A stretch of DNA of 63,091 nt, from the NCBI GenBank assembly GCA_009733715.1, contig WMKJ01000077.1, positions 1-63,091 of the forward strand. Reading direction: 5' to 3'. The notes beneath the pieces were generated by a model. The model made no database searches. It saw nothing but the letters and a program-made list of their open reading frames with translations, and was not told the origin of the DNA. Source of the stretch: Herpomyces periplanetae. Lineage: Eukaryota > Ascomycota > Laboulbeniomycetes > Herpomycetales > Herpomycetaceae. Positions 54,856-63,091 of this stretch are shown one piece after another (the stretch's first letter is position 1; every line of letters starts with the position of its first letter). A program made the translations under genes and the position numbers.

Positions 54856-57800
54856 ATGAGTCGTATACTGGATAATTCTGCCATCAAAGGAACCATGGGC
54901 GTCGATATTGAGCGTGGTAATTCAACATTGGAGTCGGGCATGCATTATCGCAAATATGATAATTTAAAGTCATCGGGAGAATTTGCGCTTATGGGTGTTG
55001 GTAAAGACTTAGCGAATGAAAATATGCTAGAAGATTGCAGTTTATCTCGGCAGAATGACTTGATTGGAGAAATTCAAGCTTTACACAGGCAGTTGAGTAG
55101 TCGAGATACCTTTATCGTGGATTTAGAAACGAAATTGGAGACAGCGAAGCGGGAGAATGACAATTTGGCACAGACCATTAATCTCCAGAGTCGTGACAAT
55201 CGAGCTATTAAGAAAAAATTACAGGAATCAGAACAAAATGTTGCTCTAGTTGTAGAAAGTTTAACAAAAGAACGAGACAATTTGTTAACAGCACAGACGG
55301 ATCTAAAGAGCAAACTTGTCTCTACGGAGGAAAAGCTCAAGGCGAGCGAACAGCAACTTCACGAGCAAGAAAAGGCATACAATGAAGGGAAGGAAGTATG
55401 GGTCAATGAACGGGCGAAACTGGAAAGACGGGTTCATATTGTTGAAGGGAGGTTAAGAAATGTTCTACGCGAAATTTCCGACTACAATTGTATATCTATG
55501 CATTCACCCTCGTCACCGCGACAAGTTTTCCTGGATTCATGTGGTGGAGGCTTAGAGTTATCGATTGACGGAGTGGATCATGGCTCGGGCGATGGAAGTG
55601 ATTCCGCGAGTATGTATAGTCTTCCGCGGGAATCATTAGAAACGGAGGATGATTGTGGAGACTGTTTTGACTTTGATGACGATAGCGAGGTTAAACGTGA
55701 ACCCGAGATAAATGGAGATATTGTTGACGAGAATTTCGATCGTATTGAAAGTGAGGCTGTGATTGATGGCAATGGAGAAGGATTGGGGCGGTCCATTGCT
55801 GATGAATTGGAATTAAAGAGATTATCAGGAATGGAAGAGTGCATAGAAGTGAATGGATTTGACTGGGGATTCGATACAGAGGATACTATGGTGTGCGAAA
55901 GGGACTCAGAAACTGGAGGAGGGTATGGGAGTGGGGCAGGATTAACAGAAAATAAGATAATGGACAGAGAAGAAGATGGCAATAAAAGTGGCATTGGTGG
56001 TAGTGGGGTAGCGGGAAGAGGTACGGAGGAAATGCGACGATATTCAGATTTGATGCAAGTTGCGTCGAGGAAAGAGTCAAAGACCAATAGGGAAACTTGT
56101 TCGTTAAGCTCGGCAGATTCGGTTATGCGTGAAAATTTGGGGATCAAGATTAGGAGTGCTAGCGGGAGAGAATGGGATAGAAATAGCAAGGTATTTCAGG
56201 AAGTGAGCAAGTTTGAAGCTTTACGACGATCGTTTACTGCTCCAACACGAGAATTAGTTAAGAGTAGTGGAGTCACACACTCAGCAAAGTCAAGCGTGTC
56301 AGGGGTATCATATGGGGGTGGAACAACAGATTATATCCGTCGAACAGGCGGCACGGGAGAGATATGTTCGTCCTGTGGAACATGGTTACCCGGAAGAGCA
56401 GCATCCTCGGCATATTCTACATCTCCGCGCATATTATCGGAGTCAGTAGATACTGGAGGGGAAACTGGGAATAGTGGAGTTGTTGCTCCATCGTATACTG
56501 AAAGTGGATGTCAAACTGAAATAGTAAATGAGGTGATAAAACCAAGTGAATCTGATATAATAAAAGAGGATGAAACACGAAAGAAGGAATTACTTGCAGA
56601 AATGGGTATTCCGATGATTCAAATTCATCCAGCACCATCTGTTAAAGTGCTCATTCCAAGCGATAATACATTGGGTAACGGAATAGTAAATTCTAGCACA
56701 CAATTTGAACAAGAAAAAGTGAGCGCATCTGTTCAAACTGAAGCCGTACTTGCCGATTGGAAACGAGCTAAAAAGTTACCGGAATCACTTCGTAACTTAA
56801 TGCAAGATGAAAAAAAATCAGAAAGAAGAGAAGGAAAGAAGGGCGACAAAAACGGAGAAAGAACGACCAAGAAGCAGGACGTAGGGCTGAAGGTTGGAAC
56901 TGGAAAGGGAAGAACTACAACGGCTTCACCAAACGGGAAAGTACGATCCAGCACAGACCTCGATTCAAATTCAGCAGTTCCGCCCGTTCGACGGAGGGGT
57001 AGTTTGAAGAGTCGAAGAAATGATAGGCCTAAAGCGATATATTCCAAGGTGGATGATGCCGATACTAATACTTTGGCTGTGTTTGATGGATCTCGGGAGT
57101 TAGTGATACCGTGCAGAAGTTCATCGCGCAAGGTGTTTCATTGTAATGATGAAATTGATTCTTGTAGTCAGTCACGTCTTCGTCATCGGTCAAGAGGTGG
57201 TGGTTCATCTGGTCTTCCCGAGGGTGTTGAACCCATTCCTGAGCTTGGAGATTTTGAGCATAGTGAAATTATTGATTCCCTTGCAGCTACCATGGTTGGG
57301 GAGTGGATGATAAAGAACGGCAGTGGATTGAAAAATCGTCGGATTGTTAATGAGTCGTCAAATTCAAGTGATGACTGTCGGCGTTGGGTTTGGCTCAATG
57401 TTTATGATAAGTTAATATTTTGGAGTAAAAAGCGGCCCATGAGTTGGAAAGCTATGCAAGGCAAAAGTGGAAATTGTCGAAAGTATACCATTAATTCAGT
57501 TATTGATGTTAATGGGGAATCTCTTCAAGTTTCTCCTAACCAGACTACTTTCAACCGTTCAATATTAATTCTCACGTCCAATCGTGCCGTTAAATTTACC
57601 ACCTTTTCATCAACTCGACATTACCTTTGGCTAACCGCATTGTCCTATATCTGCCATACAAACTGCATACAAACTCATCCCAACATCTTCAAACTTTTTT
57701 CTAAATTCCCCCCTCAAAATTCGTCTCATGCGCCCCTATTACCGTCTAACTCTCCGAATTCATCCTCATCCCCTTTGCCGAACTTTGCCTCTAAATTCCT

Positions 57801-58683
57801 TCCCAATTCCTATTACCCCAAAAAATCATCTTTAACGTCGTCATCTTCTCCTGCTCCTGCACCCCCTCCTCCCCCTCCCTCCGATGTTGCTTCGCCCCAT
57901 CCTTCCCTCCACACCATCACAAGTTCCACAGTGGTACCTTACTCCCCGGCCATTATTCCTCATCCTGCAGACCCACCCTCTGTTCCTAGATTTCAGGCAT
58001 CGTCAACTCATCATTCCAAACATTCACGGAATTGCCCAACTTCGGGAAATTCACCAGATCCTTCAGCTGCTAATTCGTCTCATCGCAAACATTCATTCTC
58101 ATTTTTATCACATCATCAAACATTTCCAGACCTTAAACAAAAATTGTATCCCCGAGCTACTAATTCTAATAATGGTATTGGTAGCATTACGACAGGAGTT
58201 GGACAGGGTACCAGCTCGTTACCTCCTCCAATATCACGGTCACAGAAAAATCTTCAACAGTATCATCATGAACTCTCGAAAAAGGCACCTTCACAGCCAC
58301 GGCCTACCAGATTTCCTTTATTATTACCATCGAATAATTTGGAGTTAGTTCCGACAACATCATCTTGCCCAGGAACTATACGTATGGATGCTTTCATGTC
58401 CAAAGGAAATTATTTGATGGGTAATACAATTACTAACTCGTCTACCAATTCTACGCCTAATTCGCGAGATTCCTGTAAACTGGTTCCAGTTTCTTCAGCG
58501 TCATCATCACCAGTATCATCAGTTTCTTCACCTTCTCCTAGTCACGATACGCCGGAAACATCACTTAAAAGTCTGGATCCAACTGGGGAACTAGTTAATA
58601 GCACACTCCCCCAATCTGCAAGTCCACTGTTTTCTTTAGCTAATTCACCGCCCACTCTATCGAATTTTTTCTCGGGTTTCTAA
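54856..58683 (+). CDS. Num1/ApsA/Mcp5-type cortical anchor with PH domain
   Basis: Single exon, 1275 residues, from ATG 54856 (MSRILDNSAIKGTMG). Residues about 70-215 form a coiled coil (LIGEIQALHRQLSSRDTFIV onward). A long Ser/Gly/Glu-rich region follows. A PH domain lies at about 803-931 (SLAATMVGEWMIKNGSG, WVWLNVYDKLIFWSKKRP, SNRAVKFTTFSSTRHYLWLT). It matches the fungal Num1/ApsA/Mcp5 PH domain, which binds PtdIns(4,5)P2 at the cell cortex, where these proteins anchor dynein and mitochondria for nuclear migration. A Pro/Ser-rich tail of about 340 residues follows the PH domain; in known relatives the PH domain is close to the C-terminus, so the tail is unusual. The coding strand switches from A/G-rich to C/T-rich just after the PH domain. 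Start choice is moderately certain. Confidence 0.85.
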   Translation: MSRILDNSAIKGTMGVDIERGNSTLESGMHYRKYDNLKSSGEFALMGVGKDLANENMLEDCSLSRQNDLIGEIQALHRQLSSRDTFIVDLETKLETAKRENDNLAQTINLQSRDNRAIKKKLQESEQNVALVVESLTKERDNLLTAQTDLKSKLVSTEEKLKASEQQLHEQEKAYNEGKEVWVNERAKLERRVHIVEGRLRNVLREISDYNCISMHSPSSPRQVFLDSCGGGLELSIDGVDHGSGDGSDSASMYSLPRESLETEDDCGDCFDFDDDSEVKREPEINGDIVDENFDRIESEAVIDGNGEGLGRSIADELELKRLSGMEECIEVNGFDWGFDTEDTMVCERDSETGGGYGSGAGLTENKIMDREEDGNKSGIGGSGVAGRGTEEMRRYSDLMQVASRKESKTNRETCSLSSADSVMRENLGIKIRSASGREWDRNSKVFQEVSKFEALRRSFTAPTRELVKSSGVTHSAKSSVSGVSYGGGTTDYIRRTGGTGEICSSCGTWLPGRAASSAYSTSPRILSESVDTGGETGNSGVVAPSYTESGCQTEIVNEVIKPSESDIIKEDETRKKELLAEMGIPMIQIHPAPSVKVLIPSDNTLGNGIVNSSTQFEQEKVSASVQTEAVLADWKRAKKLPESLRNLMQDEKKSERREGKKGDKNGERTTKKQDVGLKVGTGKGRTTTASPNGKVRSSTDLDSNSAVPPVRRRGSLKSRRNDRPKAIYSKVDDADTNTLAVFDGSRELVIPCRSSSRKVFHCNDEIDSCSQSRLRHRSRGGGSSGLPEGVEPIPELGDFEHSEIIDSLAATMVGEWMIKNGSGLKNRRIVNESSNSSDDCRRWVWLNVYDKLIFWSKKRPMSWKAMQGKSGNCRKYTINSVIDVNGESLQVSPNQTTFNRSILILTSNRAVKFTTFSSTRHYLWLTALSYICHTNCIQTHPNIFKLFSKFPPQNSSHAPLLPSNSPNSSSSPLPNFASKFLPNSYYPKKSSLTSSSSPAPAPPPPPPSDVASPHPSLHTITSSTVVPYSPAIIPHPADPPSVPRFQASSTHHSKHSRNCPTSGNSPDPSAANSSHRKHSFSFLSHHQTFPDLKQKLYPRATNSNNGIGSITTGVGQGTSSLPPPISRSQKNLQQYHHELSKKAPSQPRPTRFPLLLPSNNLELVPTTSSCPGTIRMDAFMSKGNYLMGNTITNSSTNSTPNSRDSCKLVPVSSASSSPVSSVSSPSPSHDTPETSLKSLDPTGELVNSTLPQSASPLFSLANSPPTLSNFFSGF

Positions 58684-58868
58684 CACCTTTTACTAATTTA
58701 CCCGACGGTTACTGCTTTTCCCCTTTAAATTCATTATTCAACATGTTCATTCTGACAATTTTGTACGATATGTGTAAATTTATTTTAATGCCCAAAAATT
58801 TACTATTGGCGTGTGCATAATGTTCTGGATACTATCTCACTTATCTACTCACTTCATTGAAGATGACT

Positions 58869-60768
58869 TTACTCCCATACTGCGGGAAATGATCCAGCCC
58901 ATTGAGTTACTTCTTCGCGCAATTGAGCTATTTCGGGGATGTGGGTTCCATCGTTAATACGATCCTTAAAAGCGGTTAGTGTAAGTGATTTTGAATTGTC
59001 TCGGCCATTGACGGATTCTTTCACTTGTTCGTCCAAGCGAATTGTAATGCCAACTACACGATCGATGATATCGCCTACACGGCGAAAATCATCTTCTCCA
59101 AAACCTCGAGTTGTCATAGCGGGAGTGCCGATTCTAATGCCACCGGGTTTCATGGCCGATTTGTCACCGGGGACCGTATTCTTGTTCGCGGCAATTCCCA
59201 CTAAATCTAACACAGATTCTACTCTTGCCCCATCGACTCCTTTTCGTCGTAAATCTAACACGATAAGATGATTATCGGTGCCCCCGCTAACAATATCGTA
59301 ACCCAAGCCACCTTCAGCTTTGGAACGTCCTAAACGATGGGCTAGTGCTCGGGCGTTCTGGAGAACTCTGTTTTGATACTCTACAAATAAACGATTTTGA
59401 CACTGCTTTAGAGCGACGGCAAGAGCGCCAATTGTATGGTTGTGTGGCCCTCCTTGGTGCCCGGGAAATACAGAAGCGTTAATTTTACCCTCTAAATTCC
59501 ACATTATGGGCTTGCCGTCTTTTCCTTCTTTTTTGATTCCCTTTCTGTAAAATATTAATGCACCGCGCGGACCTCGTAGACTTTTGTGAGTGGTAGTTGT
59601 TACAATTGCGGAGTAGGGGAATGGGGAAGGAATTACATCGGCGGCAATTAATCCTGAAATATGAGCCATATCACTCAAAAGCAAAGCGCCAACTTTGTCG
59701 CAGATTGATTTCATTCTTTCATAATCAATTAACCGACTGTAAGCGCTGGTTCCAGCGACGATGATTTTGGGACGGTAGATTAACGCCTGGGACTCCAGTT
59801 TATCGTAGTCTATTAGGCCCGTTTTCACGTCCAAGTGATAGGGTAAAGTTTCAAAGTACTTGGAAACGTAGGAAATTTTTTTTCCCGGGGTCTGAAAGCC
59901 ATGTGATAAATGACCGCCATGAGTGAGGTCAAGTCCCATAATTCGATCGTGTGGTTCAAGTAAAGCCGAGTAAGCGTATAGATTGGCCGGTGATCCGGAT
60001 AAAGCTATTTAAAAAGCTCACCGTATACTTGAAAAGTTAGTATGAATGGGTGGGTAGATGAGATAAATAACGTTAGATTATCCTGTATAACATTGAACAG
60101 CTGACCTTGCACGTTGACCCCCCATTCATTTCCACTTAATCGAAAAGTCTGTAAAGCTCGCTTTTGACACAGTCGCTCAACTTCATCAATATATTCATTT
60201 CCACCGTAATATCGTGCTCCAGGATACCCCTCAGAATACTTATCTGTAGAATACAAATGGGCAGGTTAGCAATCACCTTTCGAAACGATTTTAAACACTA
60301 ATACGGCTTCTCACACACTCTGTAATCCGCTTCCTAAAACGTCAAACACTGCCTGCGATGTAAAGTTTTCCGAGGGAATTAAGTCGATATATTGTTTCTG
60401 TCTCTTCTTCTCCTATGCAAGCATAAATCATTTGATCACGTGATATAATATATTTGTCCACACCTTTTCGAGTATGCTGTACATTTCGGGATCGGCCGAC
60501 GAGACATGAGCGCTTAGGAACTGGAATTCGCGTTGACGGTAGCGTTAATTAGTCAAGGCGGGAGTAAAATGAAGATAATTAAGATACGATTAGTACTAAC
60601 TTTAAGTTGATCATCACGAAATGGATCAGATGTTAGAGTAAGATAACGTTTGTTCGAGTATCTTAAATGCTTAACCCAAGGATTGCCTAATTTCGAACTA
60701 TGAACCAGCGAAATAATTGAGTGGCGGCTTCGTAAAAAGTACTTTTCCACCGTCATAATGACATTCAT
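58869..60768 (-). CDS. SHM1: Serine hydroxymethyltransferase, mitochondrial
   Basis: Five exons, 60768-60601, 60520-60464, 60412-60319, 60243-60106 and 60004-58869; 530 residues, all phases consistent. This PLP enzyme converts serine and tetrahydrofolate to glycine and 5,10-methylene-THF. Exon 1 is a basic, Ser/Arg-rich presequence ([17 protein letters not shown]) typical of mitochondrial import. Exons 2-5 carry [71 protein letters not shown] and [16 protein letters not shown]. The PLP lysine is in [17 protein letters not shown]. Donors are GTTAGT, GTGTGG, GTGTGT and GTCAGC, so three of four are weak. The introns cluster in the 5' third. Intron 2 contains an ATCACGTGAT palindrome. It converges with the PH-domain gene, 185 nt away. 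Confidence 0.94.
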
Positions 60769-60908
60769 ATGTTATAACTTGATTAACAAAGCGATGTTTT
60801 AAATTCAATTTCTTGTCATGAACAAAACTTTAAAGTTACGCAACAATTAATTTATAACGAACGCAAAACTCGCGTTTTCACGTCCCGTTCAATGCTCGCA
60901 ATGCTTTA

Positions 60909-60939
60909 TGACGTCATCGTATATACGATAGTGCACGTG
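60909..60939. promoter_or_regulatory. CRE (TGACGTCA) and E-box (CACGTG) pair upstream of SHM1
   Basis: TGACGTCA at 60909-60916 and CACGTG at 60934-60939, 140-170 nt before the SHM1 start on the minus strand. The combination resembles the overlapping pair upstream of GPN3. Binding factors are inferred as bZIP and bHLH types. Confidence 0.5.
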
Positions 60940-61506
60940 ATTTTATTAGTAAGCATGACGTTAGGACGCTGATGTGGCTAAACTTGGACATGCAACTTGG
61001 GGAGTGCTGGTTACAAGTGGTGAAGAGTATTGGGGTGTTGAGGGGAAGCGTATACTTGGGTAGATGGGATTTGTTGGGGGGTTTAAGAATCGATTTGTTT
61101 TATTATTTAGGATTATTTGATTTTCAATGGGCAGAGATTTGTTTTGGTGATATATTTTATGGTTCCTAAGCTGAGGGGGCATGTAACTTGGGTGATTTGT
61201 GTATAGTAAAAGAACCAAATATGGAGTATTCATTAACGAGATCTACGAAAGCCCTGGAAAGGTTATTTACTAAAAAAATGACATGAATTGGTAATAAGAA
61301 TAAAATTCTGAACGTATTTGACATGATTAACTTGTAAGTGTATTGCTAATACACAATTTTCTTCACTGGCGTACCCATGAGTAAATCGTTCAAACGAAAG
61401 CAGGACATTTTTCTCATCCACGTGACTGTGGCGCAGGGAGCTGAGAGATCGAGTCGCTTACGGAAGTGGCTTAGTAATTTGGAATCACACACGAATTTCC
61501 GAAACA

Positions 61507-61514
61507 TATAAATA
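61507..61514 (+). promoter_or_regulatory. TATA box TATAAATA
   Basis: A consensus TATAAATA, 70 nt before the ATG of the small ORF at 61584, followed by a C/T-rich stretch ending in an A-rich start context. With the CACGTG box 83 nt upstream (61419-61424) this is the most complete-looking core promoter in the window. Confidence 0.45.
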
Positions 61515-61583
61515 GTTGACAATGGTTCGTGGGACTTTTCTCTTTCCCTCTCTTTTTTCTACAATCACACAACTAATTCCAGC

Positions 61584-61685
61584 ATGATGATCGGCATTAT
61601 TCTTATTTCGTCGGCTGTTTCTTGCATTCTTACGTTTGGGTTCCTATCATGTCGTTTTATGGCATCACTGGGATCTAGACTGTGA
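61584..61685 (+). CDS. Possible 33-residue hydrophobic microprotein
   Basis: Two adjacent ATGs (61584, 61587) follow a TATA box and a pyrimidine-rich leader. The frame encodes 33 residues beginning MMIGIILISSAVSCILTFGF and ending with Arg-containing polar residues, so it looks like a single membrane segment or a signal peptide. It could be a microprotein, or the first coding exon of a gene whose other exons lie in the AT-rich sequence to the right. I recognise no family. Confidence 0.35.
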   Translation: MMIGIILISSAVSCILTFGFLSCRFMASLGSRL

Positions 61686-63091
61686 GACTACTTGTTATAC
61701 AATCGACTCGAATGTGATCATGTCAAAGCCTTCTATTGCACCACCATTTTAAATTTGACAATTTGAGCCCTTCTGACTGGTTTTTTTGACTTTACTACTA
61801 ATTTGTGATTATATTATTCTATACAGGAAATCTTACCCCTCAAATGAATTTTGCTTCGGGCTACTTATTATTTGGACTCATTTTTATGTAACGAATCACT
61901 CGTACAACTTTTAATTCCCTCAATTTTATACCCTGCACATTGTTCTTTACTTTCTTTGATTCTTGTGTTACTTGTCACTGTATATTTAATTGATTACTGA
62001 GGTCATTAATTACCTTCTCCTTTTCAACTTTGATATATTTTATTCTTGCTCTCCCTTACCTAACCTTACTTTGCCAATTCTATTCATCCCAAAATCCCTC
62101 CTCCCCTCAAACCCTTGATTAAGCTCTCCTCCATACCATCTCATCCCTTGTTTAATTCTGACCTCGTGGCCGCAATCGTTCAATCGTATTGCCAAATAAA
62201 AATCCCTCCCCATTTTCCAATACCGCACACAACCTTCAGAGATGCCTTAATTCCACACTTTTATTCTTCTAACCTCTACGCTCCACATAGTAACCCAAAG
62301 TCTTTTTGCTCAACTCCTCCAGATTAATACCATCATAAACCACTATAAACTTCAATCCATAACTCTGCCCTACATAATAATTGCCAACCAGTCCTCCTGT
62401 TCCTGTACTGTATCATAAATCTATCCTCAAAAACCCTTATCAGCACCCTCCAAAATTTCTCCTCCAACTTGAAATATATTTAACATAATCAACGGCAAAA
62501 AGTTCCATAAGTTAAGCCGACCCCGTTCCATCAGTCAGTCAATATAAAATTACTGCAATAATATTGCCTACGTTCACCGAGCTAACCCCCAATTTGAAAT
62601 AGCTAGAGCTCAAGTTAGCCAATAAATAGGAGTATATGATCGTCAACCGTCATCCTCGAAAAGTTATTTACTGCCAGAGCCTGCTTCATACAGGTTCACG
62701 CTCATAGTATATCTAGGCAACAGATGCTAGATACAGCTAACAAAACATCTCAACACTATAATGAAATTCTGTAAACTTACCCTACTAAAACCACTCTGTG
62801 GAGCCGTACCTGCGTAAAGAATTAATTGGCTAGTGATAACCAAGGATGGTTATCAAATCTGTTATTTCATATCCCAAAAATACTAATACGCAATAAGTTG
62901 TTCATTCGACTGAAATTTCATCATGACAATTCAAAGAAAACTAAACTCAAGATAAATCGTTCCCCTCCGAGTCCGTAATAATAACCTTGTTAAAGTGCCA
63001 TGACAAATTCAGCCGCACCTATCCCTACACAATTAGATAAACTGTGTAACCTTTGCAGCGGGATCCCAATGTTGATATCTCCAAATTGCTA
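61686..63091. other. AT-rich terminal region without recognised genes
   Basis: About 1.4 kb to the window edge. It is C/T-rich on the + strand to about 62.5 kb, then mixed. Open frames at 62040-62327 are simple-composition shadows. It may hold the 3' part of the transcript starting near 61.55 kb and flank of a gene beyond the window. Confidence 0.4.

Larger units (their letters stand above)
60769..61583. other. Intergenic region upstream of SHM1
   Basis: About 0.8 kb. Near SHM1 lies a compact CRE plus E-box element (60909-60939), and on the far side a CACGTG box (61419-61424) and a TATA box (61507-61514) facing the + strand. Frames at 60961-61233 are unsupported on either strand. No RNA gene is recognised. 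Confidence 0.5.

Noticed and set aside
1-63091. tRNA, rRNA, CRISPR arrays, transposons or virus-derived elements
   Set aside because: Looked for A/B-box patterns, arrays of direct repeats, terminal repeats and reverse transcriptase, transposase or integrase motifs; none was seen by eye. A dedicated tRNA and repeat search could still find degenerate copies.

Overview
The window is nuclear DNA of a fungus, most likely an ascomycete. It carries typical eukaryotic housekeeping genes: RNA polymerase III largest subunit, CCT epsilon, ALG1, GPN3, a PP2A methyltransferase, a TFIIIC subunit and mitochondrial serine hydroxymethyltransferase. It also carries families known mainly from ascomycetes: the nuclear HtrA protease Nma111, a Num1/ApsA/Mcp5-type PH domain cortical anchor, a DUF1752-DUF3295 protein and a homeodomain factor with low-complexity flanks. 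Introns are few, short (mostly 50-250 nt) and often near gene 5' ends. They usually have GTRNGN-type donors, a CTAAC or CTRAY branch site and TAG, CAG or AAG acceptors. A short TTAGGG array suggests TTAGGG-type telomeres. I cannot name the species; an early-diverging ascomycete is an inference from the divergent, insertion-rich proteins.

Layout, left to right. 1-4.9 kb: the 3' end of an unknown gene, an unknown 579-residue protein, and a convergent multi-exon gene for an unknown protein with a C-terminal membrane segment. 5.2-9.7 kb: RPC1, divergent from that gene across a promoter with a perfect CRE palindrome. 9.7-14.3 kb: a long leader and the DUF1752-DUF3295 gene, then a convergent gap holding two CACGTG boxes and a TTAGGG array. 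14.3-20.7 kb: CCT5 and the homeodomain gene, both on the minus strand. 21.5-28.6 kb: mitochondrial 1-Cys peroxiredoxin, an Msc2-like zinc transporter and ALG1. 30.8-37 kb: two secreted type-B carboxylesterases flanking GPN3 with opposite orientation. 37-40.4 kb: a gene-poor stretch with two weak small ORFs. 40.4-45.6 kb: PPM1, with a probable GC-AG intron, and a large secreted protein with several Lys-Arg sites. 46.7-52.9 kb: the TFIIIC subunit and NMA111. 54.8-60.8 kb: the PH-domain protein and the five-exon mitochondrial SHMT. The last 2.3 kb holds a possible 33-residue hydrophobic microprotein.

The genes do not form a single pathway cluster. Links that can be stated: RPC1 and the TFIIIC subunit both serve Pol III transcription, and GPN3 is known from yeast and human work to act in assembly or nuclear import of RNA polymerases. 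Promoters share CACGTG and TGACGTCA palindromes. I saw no rRNA, tRNA, CRISPR array, recognisable transposon or virus-derived element. The most interesting leads are the Kex2-site-rich secreted protein (42.6-45.6 kb), the spliced membrane protein hidden among short ORFs (3.0-4.6 kb), the CACGTG/TTAGGG module in a convergent gap (14.0-14.1 kb), and the GC-AG intron of PPM1.
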